64,000 nt of DNA from JAPOKJ01 sp031421635 (GTDB taxonomy: Bacteria > Pseudomonadota > Gammaproteobacteria > Burkholderiales > Burkholderiaceae_E). Every line of letters begins with the position of its first letter. Positions within the stretch are counted from its first letter, which is position 1. The stretch covers positions 1 to 64,000 of the forward strand of contig JANOPA010000044.1 of assembly GCA_031421635.1 (NCBI GenBank). The letters run 5' to 3'. Below, piece by piece: positions 33,296-44,100 of the stretch. Made by a program: the position numbers and the translations under genes. The notes beneath the pieces are model-generated. The model worked only from the letters and a program-made list of their open reading frames with translations, searched no databases and had not been told where the DNA came from.

Positions 33296-35074
33296 GTTTT
33301 CCTGAGGATGGTCTATTCTCCAGGCCAAGCGGCTATGACGAACCGTTGGATGGCTTGCAGCCCATTGCAGGTCATCCCACTCGCCAAAGATATTCAATGA
33401 ACTCTTGGCGCGAGTCACCGCAGTGTAGAGCAACTCTCGAGTGGCTAGGCGATGTTCGGCAGGCGCAGCCACGAAGTCGACGTGATCAAATTCTGATCCT
33501 TGCGACTGATGTACGCTCATGCAATATCCATCCTGAAAATGGGGCAGAGCCGCAGCAGGTATGGCGAGCACCGCACCGCGACGCTCAAAGACCAACAACA
33601 CTCTCGAAAGCCCACTCCGACCAGGATCTGATGCGAAGCTGAGGTCAGTGTCCATAACACAGACACCAATATCGCCATTCAACAGGCCAGAGTCCACATC
33701 GTTCCGGGTGATGATAATTAAACGACCTTCAAACCAGCTTTGTTGACTTAACCTCTGTATCGTCTTGAGCTTGGCCAGAACCGCCTCTGAGATACGATCC
33801 GCACCAGCCATACCACTCCTACGAGCGCTCAAGAGTCGATATTGTGATGCAGCCTTAAGGTAAGCCAAAGCTCGCTCTGTGGAACATGCATCAGCGGGTA
33901 GCTGATCTTGAACATGAAGCAAAATGGCAGCATACCTCTTGGCGGCAGCTTCAATCAACGTGGCGAGAACCGGCTTAGTGAGCGCCAGTTCGTCCACAAA
34001 AAGCGAGGGATCAACTTCTCCTCGCAATACTCCGTCGGCCAATTCCGATAAATGACGACGATTGGTTTGGCGAAAATTTCGGTTGAGTCGCACTCTTGAA
34101 GCCTTCAAGCTTGGCCATTCAGCCGCACATAGTTGCGCAAACACGCTGCCCGTTTCTACCGAATGTAGTTGGTTAGGATCGCCGACCAGAACCAAGCTGC
34201 AGTCCTTATTCAAACGCGCGAAGACTTGATCACAAAGCTCTAAGGACAACATTGAAGCTTCGTCGACCACCAGAAGTCCAGGGCCTTGCCATTGGGCCTG
34301 AGGATGATCCTCATCGCGAAAGAAAATTCTCGTCGCGGGGAGCCGGGACAGTAGGCGTTGAATCGTGAATGCTTCCGTCGGAAGGTAAGTCGAATCCGGG
34401 GCGAGCTTTGATAGGAGATCTGGCTCGGCATCAAGGGTCGTGCTTTCCTCAGCCATGAGCGCTTGAAGGCTTTGCATTAAGCGGGCACCCGCCTTGGCGG
34501 TCGGTGCGGCCACCCATATTGGCTTTTTATGTAGCCGCGCATAAGAGGTTAAAAGACTTGCAATCGTGCGTGTCTTGCCGGTGCCTGGGCCACCGTAAAT
34601 AATCGTGAGCTCGCCTACGAGCGCCGCTTGCAAAGCATGAATCTGCTCTGGGGCGAGCCCCGCCAATTCCTGGTCATTTTCAGCAAGCTTGGTTAAAGAC
34701 CCAGCCTCTTCCTCTAAACCCAGAGAGGCCTGAGTTGCTGTGGCCACAGCCAAGTCCGCAAGCCTAAGATGTACCGCTTGAGCCAGCCTTTTTTCCGCAT
34801 GCCAGTATCGATTTAAATACAAGGCCTGGTGATCAAGCATTAACGGCTTGTCTTCGCCAACAAGTAGTTTGGCCGGACTGTACAGCAACAGCGATTGTTC
34901 ATCAGAAGACAATTCAATGCAAGCGTTGCCATCTGCACTGTTTTGCCAAAGCCGCTCAAAAATGGCGGACAAGCGCTGGTCGTTACCTTCGAGATCCCCA
35001 TTAGACTGGTGTAACGAAGGCATTGCCGAAAGGAGCATTTGCGCGAAAGCCTGGGCAGTAAGGGAGCTCGGCAT
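33284..35074 (-). CDS. recD: RecD, exodeoxyribonuclease V alpha subunit
   Basis: The 596-residue protein (E. coli 608) has the N-terminal RecB-binding domain, Walker A IYGGPGTGKTRTIASLL, motif II LLVVDEASMLSLEL, VLVGDPNQLHSVETGSVF and the C-terminal SVHQSQGSEFDHV and YTAVTRAKSSL motifs. RecD is the 5'-3' motor that senses Chi. It follows recB by seven bases. Confidence 0.97.
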   Translation of the reverse strand: MPSSLTAQAFAQMLLSAMPSLHQSNGDLEGNDQRLSAIFERLWQNSADGNACIELSSDEQSLLLYSPAKLLVGEDKPLMLDHQALYLNRYWHAEKRLAQAVHLRLADLAVATATQASLGLEEEAGSLTKLAENDQELAGLAPEQIHALQAALVGELTIIYGGPGTGKTRTIASLLTSYARLHKKPIWVAAPTAKAGARLMQSLQALMAEESTTLDAEPDLLSKLAPDSTYLPTEAFTIQRLLSRLPATRIFFRDEDHPQAQWQGPGLLVVDEASMLSLELCDQVFARLNKDCSLVLVGDPNQLHSVETGSVFAQLCAAEWPSLKASRVRLNRNFRQTNRRHLSELADGVLRGEVDPSLFVDELALTKPVLATLIEAAAKRYAAILLHVQDQLPADACSTERALAYLKAASQYRLLSARRSGMAGADRISEAVLAKLKTIQRLSQQSWFEGRLIIITRNDVDSGLLNGDIGVCVMDTDLSFASDPGRSGLSRVLLVFERRGAVLAIPAAALPHFQDGYCMSVHQSQGSEFDHVDFVAAPAEHRLATRELLYTAVTRAKSSLNIFGEWDDLQWAASHPTVRHSRLAWRIDHPQENGLG

Positions 35075-35081
35075 CGCAGGT

Positions 35082-38000
35082 TCAGCTCATTCCAAACAGG
35101 GGCTGGGTCAAGTTGGTACCACCCATCAAGTCATCTAGTTCGCGCAACAATTGCGGCACTACCTGAGCACTATAAATGCCATGCTCAGTACTCTGCCCGT
35201 TCTCCCTGAGGCTGCCACCCATGCCTCGAATAAAGGCATAAATCACGCCGCCAATTTTTTGAAGTGGATCTTGCCCAGGTAGTTTCAGTCTTAGCCAGCG
35301 CAACAAGGCTACGGAGTAAAGGCACCACTGAACAGCATAATCATGCTCCGCAATAGCCTGCTCAAGCGCCGAGCGTCGGTAGTCAGATAATTTGTCGCCG
35401 AGAAAATTGCTCTTCCAATCCAAGATGAAGTACTTGCCCTGATGTTCAAACACCATGTCGATAAAGCCATTCAAAAAACCATTTAGTTTTGCAGAATGGC
35501 GCACGCCAGGCGGATTTGCAAAAAGATCGGGGCTGACCAAGGCCTTCGAGCCTTCCGAAAGCGGAAAATAGCGATCAATTGAAGCCAGAATCTGCGACCA
35601 AGAAACTTGAGAAATTTCCAGCGTGAAGCCCAGTTCCATCTTGCGATGCTTAGAGTCTAAAGAGTTCAAAACAGCACCGCCTAAGACCCCAATCGGTGTA
35701 GACAAAACTTCATCCAACCAAAGATTGAGTTGATCCAGCGAGTCCAGCACTTCAGGCATTCCCGCACCCATCAATGGCGAGCGCAGTTGCTCGAGCGACA
35801 AGCTTTGTGTAAAGGGATGTTTCTCGAAGAGACTGTGTAGTACCACACCTGCCTTGGCTCCTTTGGGGAAGCGAAAGCGCATGCTCTGGTTGGACGCAGG
35901 TTCGAAAAGGTCAAGATCGTCGTTAGTGACCTGTTGCACCCTACCTAGCTCAGCAACCTGGTTGGCCCCCTGTTCATAATCGGCGGTCGGTAGGAGCCTG
36001 TCCGATTCCAATCGCGAACCCTCCAAATGTGTAGCAACCTCAGTATGTCGAGTGAGGGCCGAATAACTATGCCAGCGCCAATCGGCAGCCACATCCGTAT
36101 TTGGAGCGAGCAAGTCCCAGTTCTCTACCACTCCGGATTTCTTTATCGACCCGCTCGGCTTCCCGCCCTCTGAATACGCGTCGCCCCAACGCGAGATTCG
36201 AACTGGGAAACCGTCCAACCGTAGGTACTCAAGTGGTGAGCCAGAGTCGGCCACATCCGGTGCAAACAAAAACAACTGACGTCGGGCGCGAGTCACCGCG
36301 ACATAGAAAAGTCGAAGACTTTCGGAGAGTCTTTCGCTCTCAAGAATGCAGCGACTTTCTTCGGTTTTCATCGTATCGACCACACTACGCCAGGATCCCT
36401 CCAAATAACGATGATGGCGCGCGGTCCCCAAAGACCGAGCCGCACCTTTTTCCTTTATCCAAGCAAAAGGTATCAGTACGGTATCGAACTCTAAACCCTT
36501 GCTATGGTGAATCGTCATCAACTTGACGGCATTAGGATCGTTCAGCCGCCAAGGTGCAGAGGAATCCTGTTTGGACGAGTCCATATATTTCGCCTCGAGC
36601 CAGAGGGTGACCTCGCGCGGCGTAGAACTTGTAAGAAACTCACCACCAACCAACTCGATCAATTGTTGATAACCAGTATATGCTTGCAAGCTTAAATGCG
36701 GCCGCAGGAGCAAGAGCGCAAGTGCTGCTTGGGGACCCATCCTCTGCCAGACCTGGCCTGCCTCAAGTAATTTCACCTGCAAACTCTGGGCACTCTCTTC
36801 ATCAGCGAAGGCTTCCGTCAAGAGCGCTTTACTAAGAGAGGATACTGAGGCGCTATGCTCTATCGATTGAAGGACCAAAAGCACTTCTTGAGCCCAACGT
36901 CCTTTCCAGATATTTTCGGCACTCACTCTTGCGCAGCCGACGCCACGTTGCTCCAAGGCGGCCTCGACCAGAACAGCTTCGGAATGAGAATAAACCAGCA
37001 CGGCAATATCACCAAGGTGACCTTCGCTCTCCTCCATCAGTAGGACGATCCTTTCAACACAGGCCTGAACCGCGAGTCTCTTTTTCTCGGGCATCGAGAG
37101 TGCTTCACCCCTGAAGCGGATAAGCTCGAACCAACTTCCTACTTGAGACCATTCCTCGTCGACATTGACCAGGGCCGGTAAGAACTGGATGTCCTTTTGA
37201 TTGAAGGCCTGCTTGGCAAGGCGCTTTTCATTGAAAATTGAATTAATCGCTTCGATCACTACTGGCGAAGAACGTCGATTCACGCTTAGCTGATGCTTCT
37301 CGACCACCCGCTCACCAGCGCGTAAATAGGTGTAAACATCGGCACCGCGAAATGAATAAATCGACTGCTTCGGATCTCCGACCATGATCAAACCTCCCTT
37401 GGTCGAGAACGCTCGCTCAAGGGGCAAGTAGATTTTCTCGAAGATTGCCCACTGCAAAGGGTCAGTGTCTTGACTCTCATCGATCATGGCCAGCGGATAG
37501 CGCTCTCTCAAAAGCGCCGCAGCCTGTGGGCTTCGAGAAACCAGAAGGTAGACCTCCTGCAATAAACCATCAAATCCCAGCTCAGCGCGCCCCTTGCGAT
37601 GCAGATGCAGGCTAGCCAAAATACGAGGACTGAGATACTGAGCGAGCAGTGCGTTGGCGGCGCAAAGCACGGGTAACACCTTAAGCAAACGATCACACTG
37701 ATCTAAAACTTCTGCGAACGGATAGTCTCCGGCTTCCACAAACTCCTCGATCGCAGAGCGCGCGAAGCGGCCGACAAGTTTCACCCCGGCTTCCCCGTAA
37801 AGCGCATCCACTTGGGAAACCGCAAGGAGATCCTGAATCCACTTCTGGCCGCGCTTTTCTTGATAAGTACTACCCATTTTTACACCGCTGCGTGCCTGTT
37901 TTCGAGCCGGTCCACACAGCCATGCCAAGAGGTCCTCGCCACTTTGCCTTAGGGCGGCTTGAACTGAGCTTAAGGCAGCAACTTGCTCGCGCAGTGTCGC

Positions 38001-38726
38001 GTCAAAGAAATCGATCAGGGTCTGCTCGTCGCTTGCTGCACTGCTAGCTTCACTGCCTAGTTCGACAGTCGCGTCTTGCGCATTCTCGTGCAAAGAAAAG
38101 TGAATTCCCAGAACTCTTGCCTCGGGTAGGATCACGACATCGGGATCGCTAAGAGCATGCTTTAAAACACCTCGAATGACTTTCAAAGAGAGCCCGGCGT
38201 TGAACAAAGCCCGCCAGAGCCGATCATCAAGTTTGAAGCCGCGCGCCAGTACCTTGTCGCGCCACCACTGCGCGATAACCGTATTCAAGTCGAGATCATT
38301 GCCCTCTTTGAGCATTAACTTCGCGGGCAGATCCAACGCAAAGCTGTTTTCGGCCAGTACAGACTGGCAAAAGCCATGAATGGTCTGGACCCTCAAGGTG
38401 TCAATCTGAGCTAATGCTAAGCGTAGGCGCTCGCGCTCAGCCCGCTTCTCTGAGACTAAAGGCGAGGTATCCACTTCGACTTGCTGAGTCGTTGAATCCA
38501 ATGCTTCCTGTAAGAAGAGTCGGATTCGTTCGGCCAGTTCGCTTGTGGCCGCTTTGGTAAAGGTCACCACCAAGATCTCACCGAGTTGACAACGCCCTTC
38601 TCGAATCGCTCTTACAACAAGACTAGCCAATGTCCAGGTCTTGCCCGTTCCGGCATCGGCCTCAATCAAATGAAAACCGCTCAGGATGTTCTGAGCATTG
38701 ACGGGATGAATCGAAGCCTCAGCCAA
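35082..38726 (-). CDS. recB: RecB, exodeoxyribonuclease V beta subunit
   Basis: The 1214-residue UvrD-type helicase begins with Walker A EADAGTGKTWTLASL, then MIDESQDTDPLQWAIF, MVGDPKQSIYSFRGAD, TIHHSKGLEFDTVLIPF and YVAVTRARRQLFLF. The C-terminal nuclease has GFIDMVFEHQGKYFILDWKSN, carrying the catalytic Asp...Asp-x-Lys. Length is close to E. coli RecB (1180). It overlaps the end of recC by eight bases. Confidence 0.98.
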   Translation of the reverse strand: MAEASIHPVNAQNILSGFHLIEADAGTGKTWTLASLVVRAIREGRCQLGEILVVTFTKAATSELAERIRLFLQEALDSTTQQVEVDTSPLVSEKRAERERLRLALAQIDTLRVQTIHGFCQSVLAENSFALDLPAKLMLKEGNDLDLNTVIAQWWRDKVLARGFKLDDRLWRALFNAGLSLKVIRGVLKHALSDPDVVILPEARVLGIHFSLHENAQDATVELGSEASSAASDEQTLIDFFDATLREQVAALSSVQAALRQSGEDLLAWLCGPARKQARSGVKMGSTYQEKRGQKWIQDLLAVSQVDALYGEAGVKLVGRFARSAIEEFVEAGDYPFAEVLDQCDRLLKVLPVLCAANALLAQYLSPRILASLHLHRKGRAELGFDGLLQEVYLLVSRSPQAAALLRERYPLAMIDESQDTDPLQWAIFEKIYLPLERAFSTKGGLIMVGDPKQSIYSFRGADVYTYLRAGERVVEKHQLSVNRRSSPVVIEAINSIFNEKRLAKQAFNQKDIQFLPALVNVDEEWSQVGSWFELIRFRGEALSMPEKKRLAVQACVERIVLLMEESEGHLGDIAVLVYSHSEAVLVEAALEQRGVGCARVSAENIWKGRWAQEVLLVLQSIEHSASVSSLSKALLTEAFADEESAQSLQVKLLEAGQVWQRMGPQAALALLLLRPHLSLQAYTGYQQLIELVGGEFLTSSTPREVTLWLEAKYMDSSKQDSSAPWRLNDPNAVKLMTIHHSKGLEFDTVLIPFAWIKEKGAARSLGTARHHRYLEGSWRSVVDTMKTEESRCILESERLSESLRLFYVAVTRARRQLFLFAPDVADSGSPLEYLRLDGFPVRISRWGDAYSEGGKPSGSIKKSGVVENWDLLAPNTDVAADWRWHSYSALTRHTEVATHLEGSRLESDRLLPTADYEQGANQVAELGRVQQVTNDDLDLFEPASNQSMRFRFPKGAKAGVVLHSLFEKHPFTQSLSLEQLRSPLMGAGMPEVLDSLDQLNLWLDEVLSTPIGVLGGAVLNSLDSKHRKMELGFTLEISQVSWSQILASIDRYFPLSEGSKALVSPDLFANPPGVRHSAKLNGFLNGFIDMVFEHQGKYFILDWKSNFLGDKLSDYRRSALEQAIAEHDYAVQWCLYSVALLRWLRLKLPGQDPLQKIGGVIYAFIRGMGGSLRENGQSTEHGIYSAQVVPQLLRELDDLMGGTNLTQPLFGMS

Positions 38727-41700
38727 TTGCCGGCTCCATACGCAACTGAATACTTGCGAGGAGCTTCGTGGCGCGATCTCGCAGTGCCTGAGGGTCGGCC
38801 CGCGCCTCCTTCCAGAGTAGCTCCGCGCTCGGAGTTAAAACGTAACTGGCATCGTCATCGGTGTTCTCGTCGAGCGCATCACCCTGCCCTTGAAAGTCGG
38901 TATAAGCCAGAGCGCTTTCTTCCGTTTCCCGCACCTGACCGAGCTTTGCGATACGCGGCCTTTTGGGCAGCAACGCTTCGCTGAGCCAAGCCTGAGGATC
39001 GAACAGCCGAGGCTCACGAAGACTGTGTTGAAAAAACTCAAGCCAATCGCCTAAAGCCTGACTCGCCTCGGCACGGTCACTAAATGGACTTAGTAGGGTT
39101 TCGCCCGCCTTACCGAGGCAAACAATACTTGTTTCACAAGGTTCGATAACTGCATTGACCAGGCAGTGAGACAGGTAGGCGCGCACAAGGAGATTGAGGG
39201 TCAGAGAACCTCTCCCAAATACGACCTGCCGCTTGCCACCTTCTTGCTCCTCGCCCAATATCAGTTGATCTTGAATTTCATAGTCGGCAATTCGAAGTCG
39301 CACCGCACAGGTCTCAAACCCCTGACCTTTGGCCGCACTGGATTTTTGAAACTTATTATTCAGGCTTGAAGCCGTTGCCAGTGTGCTCGCGGCCATATTG
39401 ATCGCCACTGGGCCATCTGCAAAAAGGGGATGATTTGACAATGAATCGATTGTGATGGGCTCACGTAATATGCCCGTAATAGTATTGACCGCAATCTCTA
39501 TGGCTAACCAAGCTTGCGAGCCGGCTTCAGCGTCACCCAGCACCCCCTCATCCAGTGGTTCATGTTCGGAGAGTGCTTGGTTTTGGGCCAAAGTAACGGA
39601 CCAGGCGCGCAGCAAAGCCTTCGAAGGATCTAGCAAAGCATCCACCAAATCACGCAGCTTGAGCAACTTGACCGTGACCACACCTGAAGATTGCAGGCTC
39701 GTCGCTTCAATGTTCGCGTCTAGGTTTGCCACCTGCTCCCTGGCCTTGCGGTCGGCATAGCGCTGCACCAAGGTCTCGGAAGCTTTTGAGCCCAGCCGGA
39801 AGGCTCGCCTTTGGCTTCCCGGGACCGCCATCAAATGCTGCACCGGTTTTATCTGCAAGGTGTTCATGAGTTCAGCCACTTGCGAAGAGGGGCCAAGCGT
39901 CGTCCCCGTGCCGGGATCAAGCCCTTGGTAGAACACCAAGAAGTCCTTACGAGCGGACAAGAGCGCGTCCAAAAGCGCTGCACGATCTTGGTAATAGCCC
40001 GACAGGTCGCCGCTTCGTATCCAGGCCTGGGTCAAATCAAGCTCATCCTTCAATCCAAGTCGCGGCCAAACATTGTGATTCATCCCCAGAACGGCAATCA
40101 CTGGTGTCGGCGGTATGAGACCGGCACCAAGTTGCACAAAGTTTAATGCACCCCCCAATTGCCCCTGTGACGGACTACCTTCCAGCGCCTCAATCAAGCA
40201 TTGTCGAAAAACAGCCGCGTCGATTTGAACGCTTCCTTCCGAGAGCGGGGAGTTTTGGGCCACTCGCCCAAAGACCGTCCGAAATTCAAGCAAGTCGTCT
40301 CTGAGGGTGGGCAATGTCACAGCACTTTGCAACGGTTCAATCCACTGCAAAAGCCAAGCGTCCAACTTAGCGATCCAATCTGAAATCACGCCCTGCCCTA
40401 CACAGAGTTTTGCTACGCTATCGATAAGGATTAAGACAAGCTCGAAACGGCCAAGCGTCTGAACACTTAACTTGGCAAATGCGCGGCGACCCAACACCTC
40501 CTGACCGAGAACATCCGGCTTCAGAGGCAAGTCCATCGCCGCCCCTAAGAGCAAGCGCTCGTAGCTGGCTCTGAATCCCTGCTTCACACTGAGGTTAGAA
40601 ACGAAACCAACCTCAGCGAGCGCCGACAAAAAGCTTTGCGCTTCTTCTGCCTCCAGTCGAGTCATGGCCAAATAGAGCGATTGGCTCAGCCAATGCGATA
40701 GTTGCTCAAGACTAAGTTGCGCTGGATTCACATTGAGACAATTCAGAACCAACTCAGCCAAGGCACTGGATTGCCTAGGACTTCTTGCGATTCTGTAAGC
40801 AAACTGTCCAGCCTCGTGACTGGCACCGAAAACCTGATGAATCGCGGGCCGCGCGCTTTCCAGATCAGCACACAGCACCATACATTCACTGAGCTTGAGT
40901 TCTGGATCCCTTTCCCGGCATCGAACCAAGCATTCACGCAACACTAAAAGCTGGTGGCTGATAGTCTGACAAGCATGCACTTGAATTGCGCCGCGCGCCT
41001 GCGAGTATGTCCGCAGCACTTCGGGGGTGGCCGGAAAAGCCGTCCGACTAGTGATAGCTTGTTGCAAGTTGTGCAAAATATTTGGTTGGCGATCGGCCGG
41101 TGAGATATTGATTTCGCCCAGGTTCACGCGCAGCTCAGGACTGCTCTCAAGCTCACGTAGAGTGCCTAAATAGTCCCTTTGAGCTTTACCCCAAAGCCCG
41201 AGCAAGGCGGGACCTTGTTCGTTAAGCCAAGGCGACTCAGGCAAAAAGGATTCCGGTGAGCGTCGTGCAAGCTCCGGTAAATCGTCCCAAAAACTTGCGC
41301 ATGGATTCATCACCAACCATCGAATATCGAGATGTTCACCTAAGCGCGCGTATAGACGCATTTGATGCATGGTGAGTCCAGGCATTCCCATAAGCGTAAT
41401 TCGAGCAATGCCAAGTGAGGCTACGGTCTGCGCTACTTTGTCAATCTCTCGTTCGAACCGAACGAAGGGATGTTCGCTGGCGAGCTGGCCTTGTCGCTTA
41501 AGTATTTCTCGCCACAACCAGGCTTGCCAGGGTTCATGGATCTCGAAGCGTTCTGGATGAATTAAACCAGGAACTTGGCCGGTGCTAGGTCCCGGTCGCC
41601 TGCTACCCAAGACGCGTTCAGAGTTCTGCCAGGCTTGAAGCCAGTCGGAACGATTCACCACATAACCTTCGAAGGCTTGGGCCAAACGATCGGCTAATTC

Positions 41701-42105
41701 GAATCGAGGCGCCAGCGTATCCCCGAGTTGCCTGACCCGTAGGGCAAGAGTCGGTGGGAGACACTCAACATCTTGCAGGATTTGAAACAGCGTCCATCGC
41801 AAACGTTCGGCCTGAAACGGTGCCTGACCTTGAACCTCTGCGAAGCTTGCGGACGTTAGAGACCATAGAAATCGGCCGGGCAAATCGAATTCAAGACCGG
41901 CCGCAACTCCGAAGCGTTGCGCCAGCGAGGTCTCCAAGACTGGAGCGTAGGACAGCTTCGGAACCAGTACTACATCGCGCTGGGCGAGCTCAAAACTTTG
42001 CGTTGATCCGATTCTCAGCGCAAAGGCGTCGAACCAATCCTCAAGCTGAGAAAAGAGAATGACTTGAAGACCCAAATCCTTATCGCCCGAAGATCGCTGC
42101 GGCAA
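38719..42105 (-). CDS. recC: RecC, exodeoxyribonuclease V gamma subunit
   Basis: The 1128 residues compare with 1122 in E. coli. RecC is an inactivated helicase/nuclease scaffold that holds RecB and RecD and reads Chi; the family shows few short motifs, but LMGMPGLTMHQMRLYARLGEHLDIRWLVMNPC and IAVLGMNHNVWPR are recognisable. The first ATG at 42105 overlaps the preceding gene by 26 bases; a TTG at 42075 (LGLQVILFSQ) is an alternative start that avoids the overlap. The recC-recB-recD order on one strand is the compact arrangement. Confidence 0.94.
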   Translation of the reverse strand: MPQRSSGDKDLGLQVILFSQLEDWFDAFALRIGSTQSFELAQRDVVLVPKLSYAPVLETSLAQRFGVAAGLEFDLPGRFLWSLTSASFAEVQGQAPFQAERLRWTLFQILQDVECLPPTLALRVRQLGDTLAPRFELADRLAQAFEGYVVNRSDWLQAWQNSERVLGSRRPGPSTGQVPGLIHPERFEIHEPWQAWLWREILKRQGQLASEHPFVRFEREIDKVAQTVASLGIARITLMGMPGLTMHQMRLYARLGEHLDIRWLVMNPCASFWDDLPELARRSPESFLPESPWLNEQGPALLGLWGKAQRDYLGTLRELESSPELRVNLGEINISPADRQPNILHNLQQAITSRTAFPATPEVLRTYSQARGAIQVHACQTISHQLLVLRECLVRCRERDPELKLSECMVLCADLESARPAIHQVFGASHEAGQFAYRIARSPRQSSALAELVLNCLNVNPAQLSLEQLSHWLSQSLYLAMTRLEAEEAQSFLSALAEVGFVSNLSVKQGFRASYERLLLGAAMDLPLKPDVLGQEVLGRRAFAKLSVQTLGRFELVLILIDSVAKLCVGQGVISDWIAKLDAWLLQWIEPLQSAVTLPTLRDDLLEFRTVFGRVAQNSPLSEGSVQIDAAVFRQCLIEALEGSPSQGQLGGALNFVQLGAGLIPPTPVIAVLGMNHNVWPRLGLKDELDLTQAWIRSGDLSGYYQDRAALLDALLSARKDFLVFYQGLDPGTGTTLGPSSQVAELMNTLQIKPVQHLMAVPGSQRRAFRLGSKASETLVQRYADRKAREQVANLDANIEATSLQSSGVVTVKLLKLRDLVDALLDPSKALLRAWSVTLAQNQALSEHEPLDEGVLGDAEAGSQAWLAIEIAVNTITGILREPITIDSLSNHPLFADGPVAINMAASTLATASSLNNKFQKSSAAKGQGFETCAVRLRIADYEIQDQLILGEEQEGGKRQVVFGRGSLTLNLLVRAYLSHCLVNAVIEPCETSIVCLGKAGETLLSPFSDRAEASQALGDWLEFFQHSLREPRLFDPQAWLSEALLPKRPRIAKLGQVRETEESALAYTDFQGQGDALDENTDDDASYVLTPSAELLWKEARADPQALRDRATKLLASIQLRMEPAIG

Positions 42106-42532
42106 TCGTTAGAAAACCTAGCCCCATGTTCGCCATCACCGCCATTCGGATTTTTTCCATGAGGGGTCCAAGCTCACCTGGTTTGGCTTGTTCAAAGGCC
42201 TGTTTGGCCTGAGCGAACAAGGCGAAACGAATATAGAAGAAGACCAAGGTCATCACGACCGCCAAGGTAATCATGACGTGCCAGCCGATAGGCCAGGGCC
42301 TAAGACCATTGCTAACGGCGGTGTAGAGCATCGCCAAGCCACTGCCCCAGATCAAAACCAGGGATACGGTGACCATTTTAAAGAACTTACCTTGCACCGC
42401 TACCATCAACTTGGGTCGTTGTGGTCCATCGATTGCCTCAAGCGAGGGACGCAGACAATGCAGCATAAAAAACATGCCGCCAATCCATATGACCACGCCC
42501 ACCAAGTGTAAAAATATCCAGAGTTTGTGCAT
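42080..42532 (-). CDS. CopD-like small integral membrane protein
   Basis: The 150-residue protein has four hydrophobic segments (about 5-25, 50-72, 84-105, 125-148). The first contains His residues (LWIFLHLVGVVIWIGGMFFMLHCLRP) as in the CopD/DUF2269 group of haem- or copper-associated membrane proteins. Function is not established. It sits 52 bases after the WS/DGAT gene and overlaps recC if the first recC ATG is used. Confidence 0.75.
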   Translation of the reverse strand: MHKLWIFLHLVGVVIWIGGMFFMLHCLRPSLEAIDGPQRPKLMVAVQGKFFKMVTVSLVLIWGSGLAMLYTAVSNGLRPWPIGWHVMITLAVVMTLVFFYIRFALFAQAKQAFEQAKPGELGPLMEKIRMAVMANMGLGFLTIAAAIFGR

Positions 42533-42584
42533 GAGAGTTCAGTTTCCAGTGATTGAAGTTTTAGTGGGCATTCGTCGCTAGGCA

Positions 42585-44069
42585 TTAAGTGGCAGGAAAA
42601 ATGCGCTCGGCAACCGCTTTTGGAGTCCATTGCCCGGTCACAAGCACCTCTTTGGGCATCATCATGACAGTGAGCAACAGCCTTTCAAACTCGGGGGCGA
42701 AGCCGTCGATTATTTTTTGCGGATGCGGGCATAGCACGGTGTCTGTTATTAGACCAAACTGTACGCCACCGGCATAAGAGAGTATCGAAACCCCGACACC
42801 AATGTCACCCGACTGAGGCACCCAGACCATCACTCTTTTTAATGTTTCACCGGCCATTTTGATGGGAACGGCGGGGCCAGGCACATTGGTCATCACGGCG
42901 CTGGATTTGTTGCTGAAGAGTGCTAACACCTGATCCTGGACCATCTTGGGCAGCGAGCCCACCACGCCGAGAATGGCGAAGGCGAGGAGAGCTTGATAAC
43001 CACTCTTCAACTCGACCATTCTCCTTTTGATCTCTAACAAGCGCTCCAACGGGTTCTCTATCCCCACTGGCAGCACTAAGGGCACCAGGCCAAATTTGTT
43101 GCCGAGTTGCAAAGCATCTTGCAAGGGCCGTAAATTAACCGGCACCATGGCGCGAATTTCCAAGCCGTCCACCTGTTCGCCCCGCCCACTCAGGTAGTGT
43201 CGAATGGCTCCAGAGACGCAACTTAGTAATACATCATTGATTGAGCAGCCCAGCACTTTGCCGACCAGTTTAACTTCCTCGATCGGTAGCGGCTCATTCC
43301 AGGCTACCGCCTTTTTATGACCAGGTTTACCTTTCAAACTGGTCGGAGAGTCGTTTGGCATCATGGCTAAGGAAGCAATGTCCTTGATCACTTGCGAACC
43401 TATCCCCGCATATTCTACAAGGAGGTCTGGCGTGGTGATCGTCTGCATAGAGCGCGACAGTGCTTGCTCGGTGACTTCAATAGCTTTCACCGTACCCTTG
43501 GTTAAGGGTTTTAAATAGGGCACCCATGGATTGGACTCAATACCGGCCGACGCTTCCACCTTCTCGCTTTCTCTGACACCAGCGGCCGCAGCGCTCATTC
43601 CATCCGCCTGATCGGTGAGCGACAACATCACGGCGACCAGGGCAATGCCATCACCGATACAGTGATGGACTCGCGACACTAGTGCCGTCGAACCCTTATA
43701 GTTTTGCACCAGTATCATTTGCCAGAGTGGCCGATCCTTGTTTAATGCGTGCATCGCCAATTCGCCCACATAGGCCTGCAGCTCACCATCACCCACCTGG
43801 CCATGAGTACCGCCTGGCAAGGTGACCTCAAAACAGTGATAGTCCATGTCGAAGACCTGATCCGTGACCCAATAAGCGGCATTACCCTCGGATTCGACTT
43901 TTTGTCGAAAGCGCCGATGCAGCATGAGGCGCTCCTGAAGAAGCTTGTGCATACGCGGGAGCGTCACTCGCTTTTCAAACACGTTCACGCCCACAATCAT
44001 CATTAAATTGCTATCGCCGTCCATGCGCAGCCAAGCATGGTCAACATTAGACATTTTTTCACGAGACAT
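42585..44069 (-). CDS. WS/DGAT wax ester synthase / diacylglycerol acyltransferase
   Basis: I use the ATG at 44069 (494 residues), preceded by GAGGGGG, rather than the frame-extending ATG at 44087. The active-site HHxxxDG is HHCIGDG at about 135-141, preceded by the DRPLWQ motif, and the NDVLLS motif follows near residue 270. The C-terminal part contains SNKSSAVMTNVPGPA, also typical. The enzyme esterifies acyl-CoA with fatty alcohols (wax) or diacylglycerol at the membrane face. The alcohol-forming reductase at 22.7 kb and the divergent acyl-CoA-binding protein support a wax role. Confidence 0.93.
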   Translation of the reverse strand: MSREKMSNVDHAWLRMDGDSNLMMIVGVNVFEKRVTLPRMHKLLQERLMLHRRFRQKVESEGNAAYWVTDQVFDMDYHCFEVTLPGGTHGQVGDGELQAYVGELAMHALNKDRPLWQMILVQNYKGSTALVSRVHHCIGDGIALVAVMLSLTDQADGMSAAAAGVRESEKVEASAGIESNPWVPYLKPLTKGTVKAIEVTEQALSRSMQTITTPDLLVEYAGIGSQVIKDIASLAMMPNDSPTSLKGKPGHKKAVAWNEPLPIEEVKLVGKVLGCSINDVLLSCVSGAIRHYLSGRGEQVDGLEIRAMVPVNLRPLQDALQLGNKFGLVPLVLPVGIENPLERLLEIKRRMVELKSGYQALLAFAILGVVGSLPKMVQDQVLALFSNKSSAVMTNVPGPAVPIKMAGETLKRVMVWVPQSGDIGVGVSILSYAGGVQFGLITDTVLCPHPQKIIDGFAPEFERLLLTVMMMPKEVLVTGQWTPKAVAERIFPAT

Positions 44070-44100
44070 GCTTCCCCCTCTATGCATGGTTTCGGCCGTA

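Noticed and set aside
36101..36526. 141-codon plus-strand frame inside recB
   Set aside because: It is antisense to conserved recB helicase motifs, with no domain.
33284..42105. recBCD as part of a defence island
   Set aside because: Complete, ordinary recC-recB-recD with no neighbouring defence genes.
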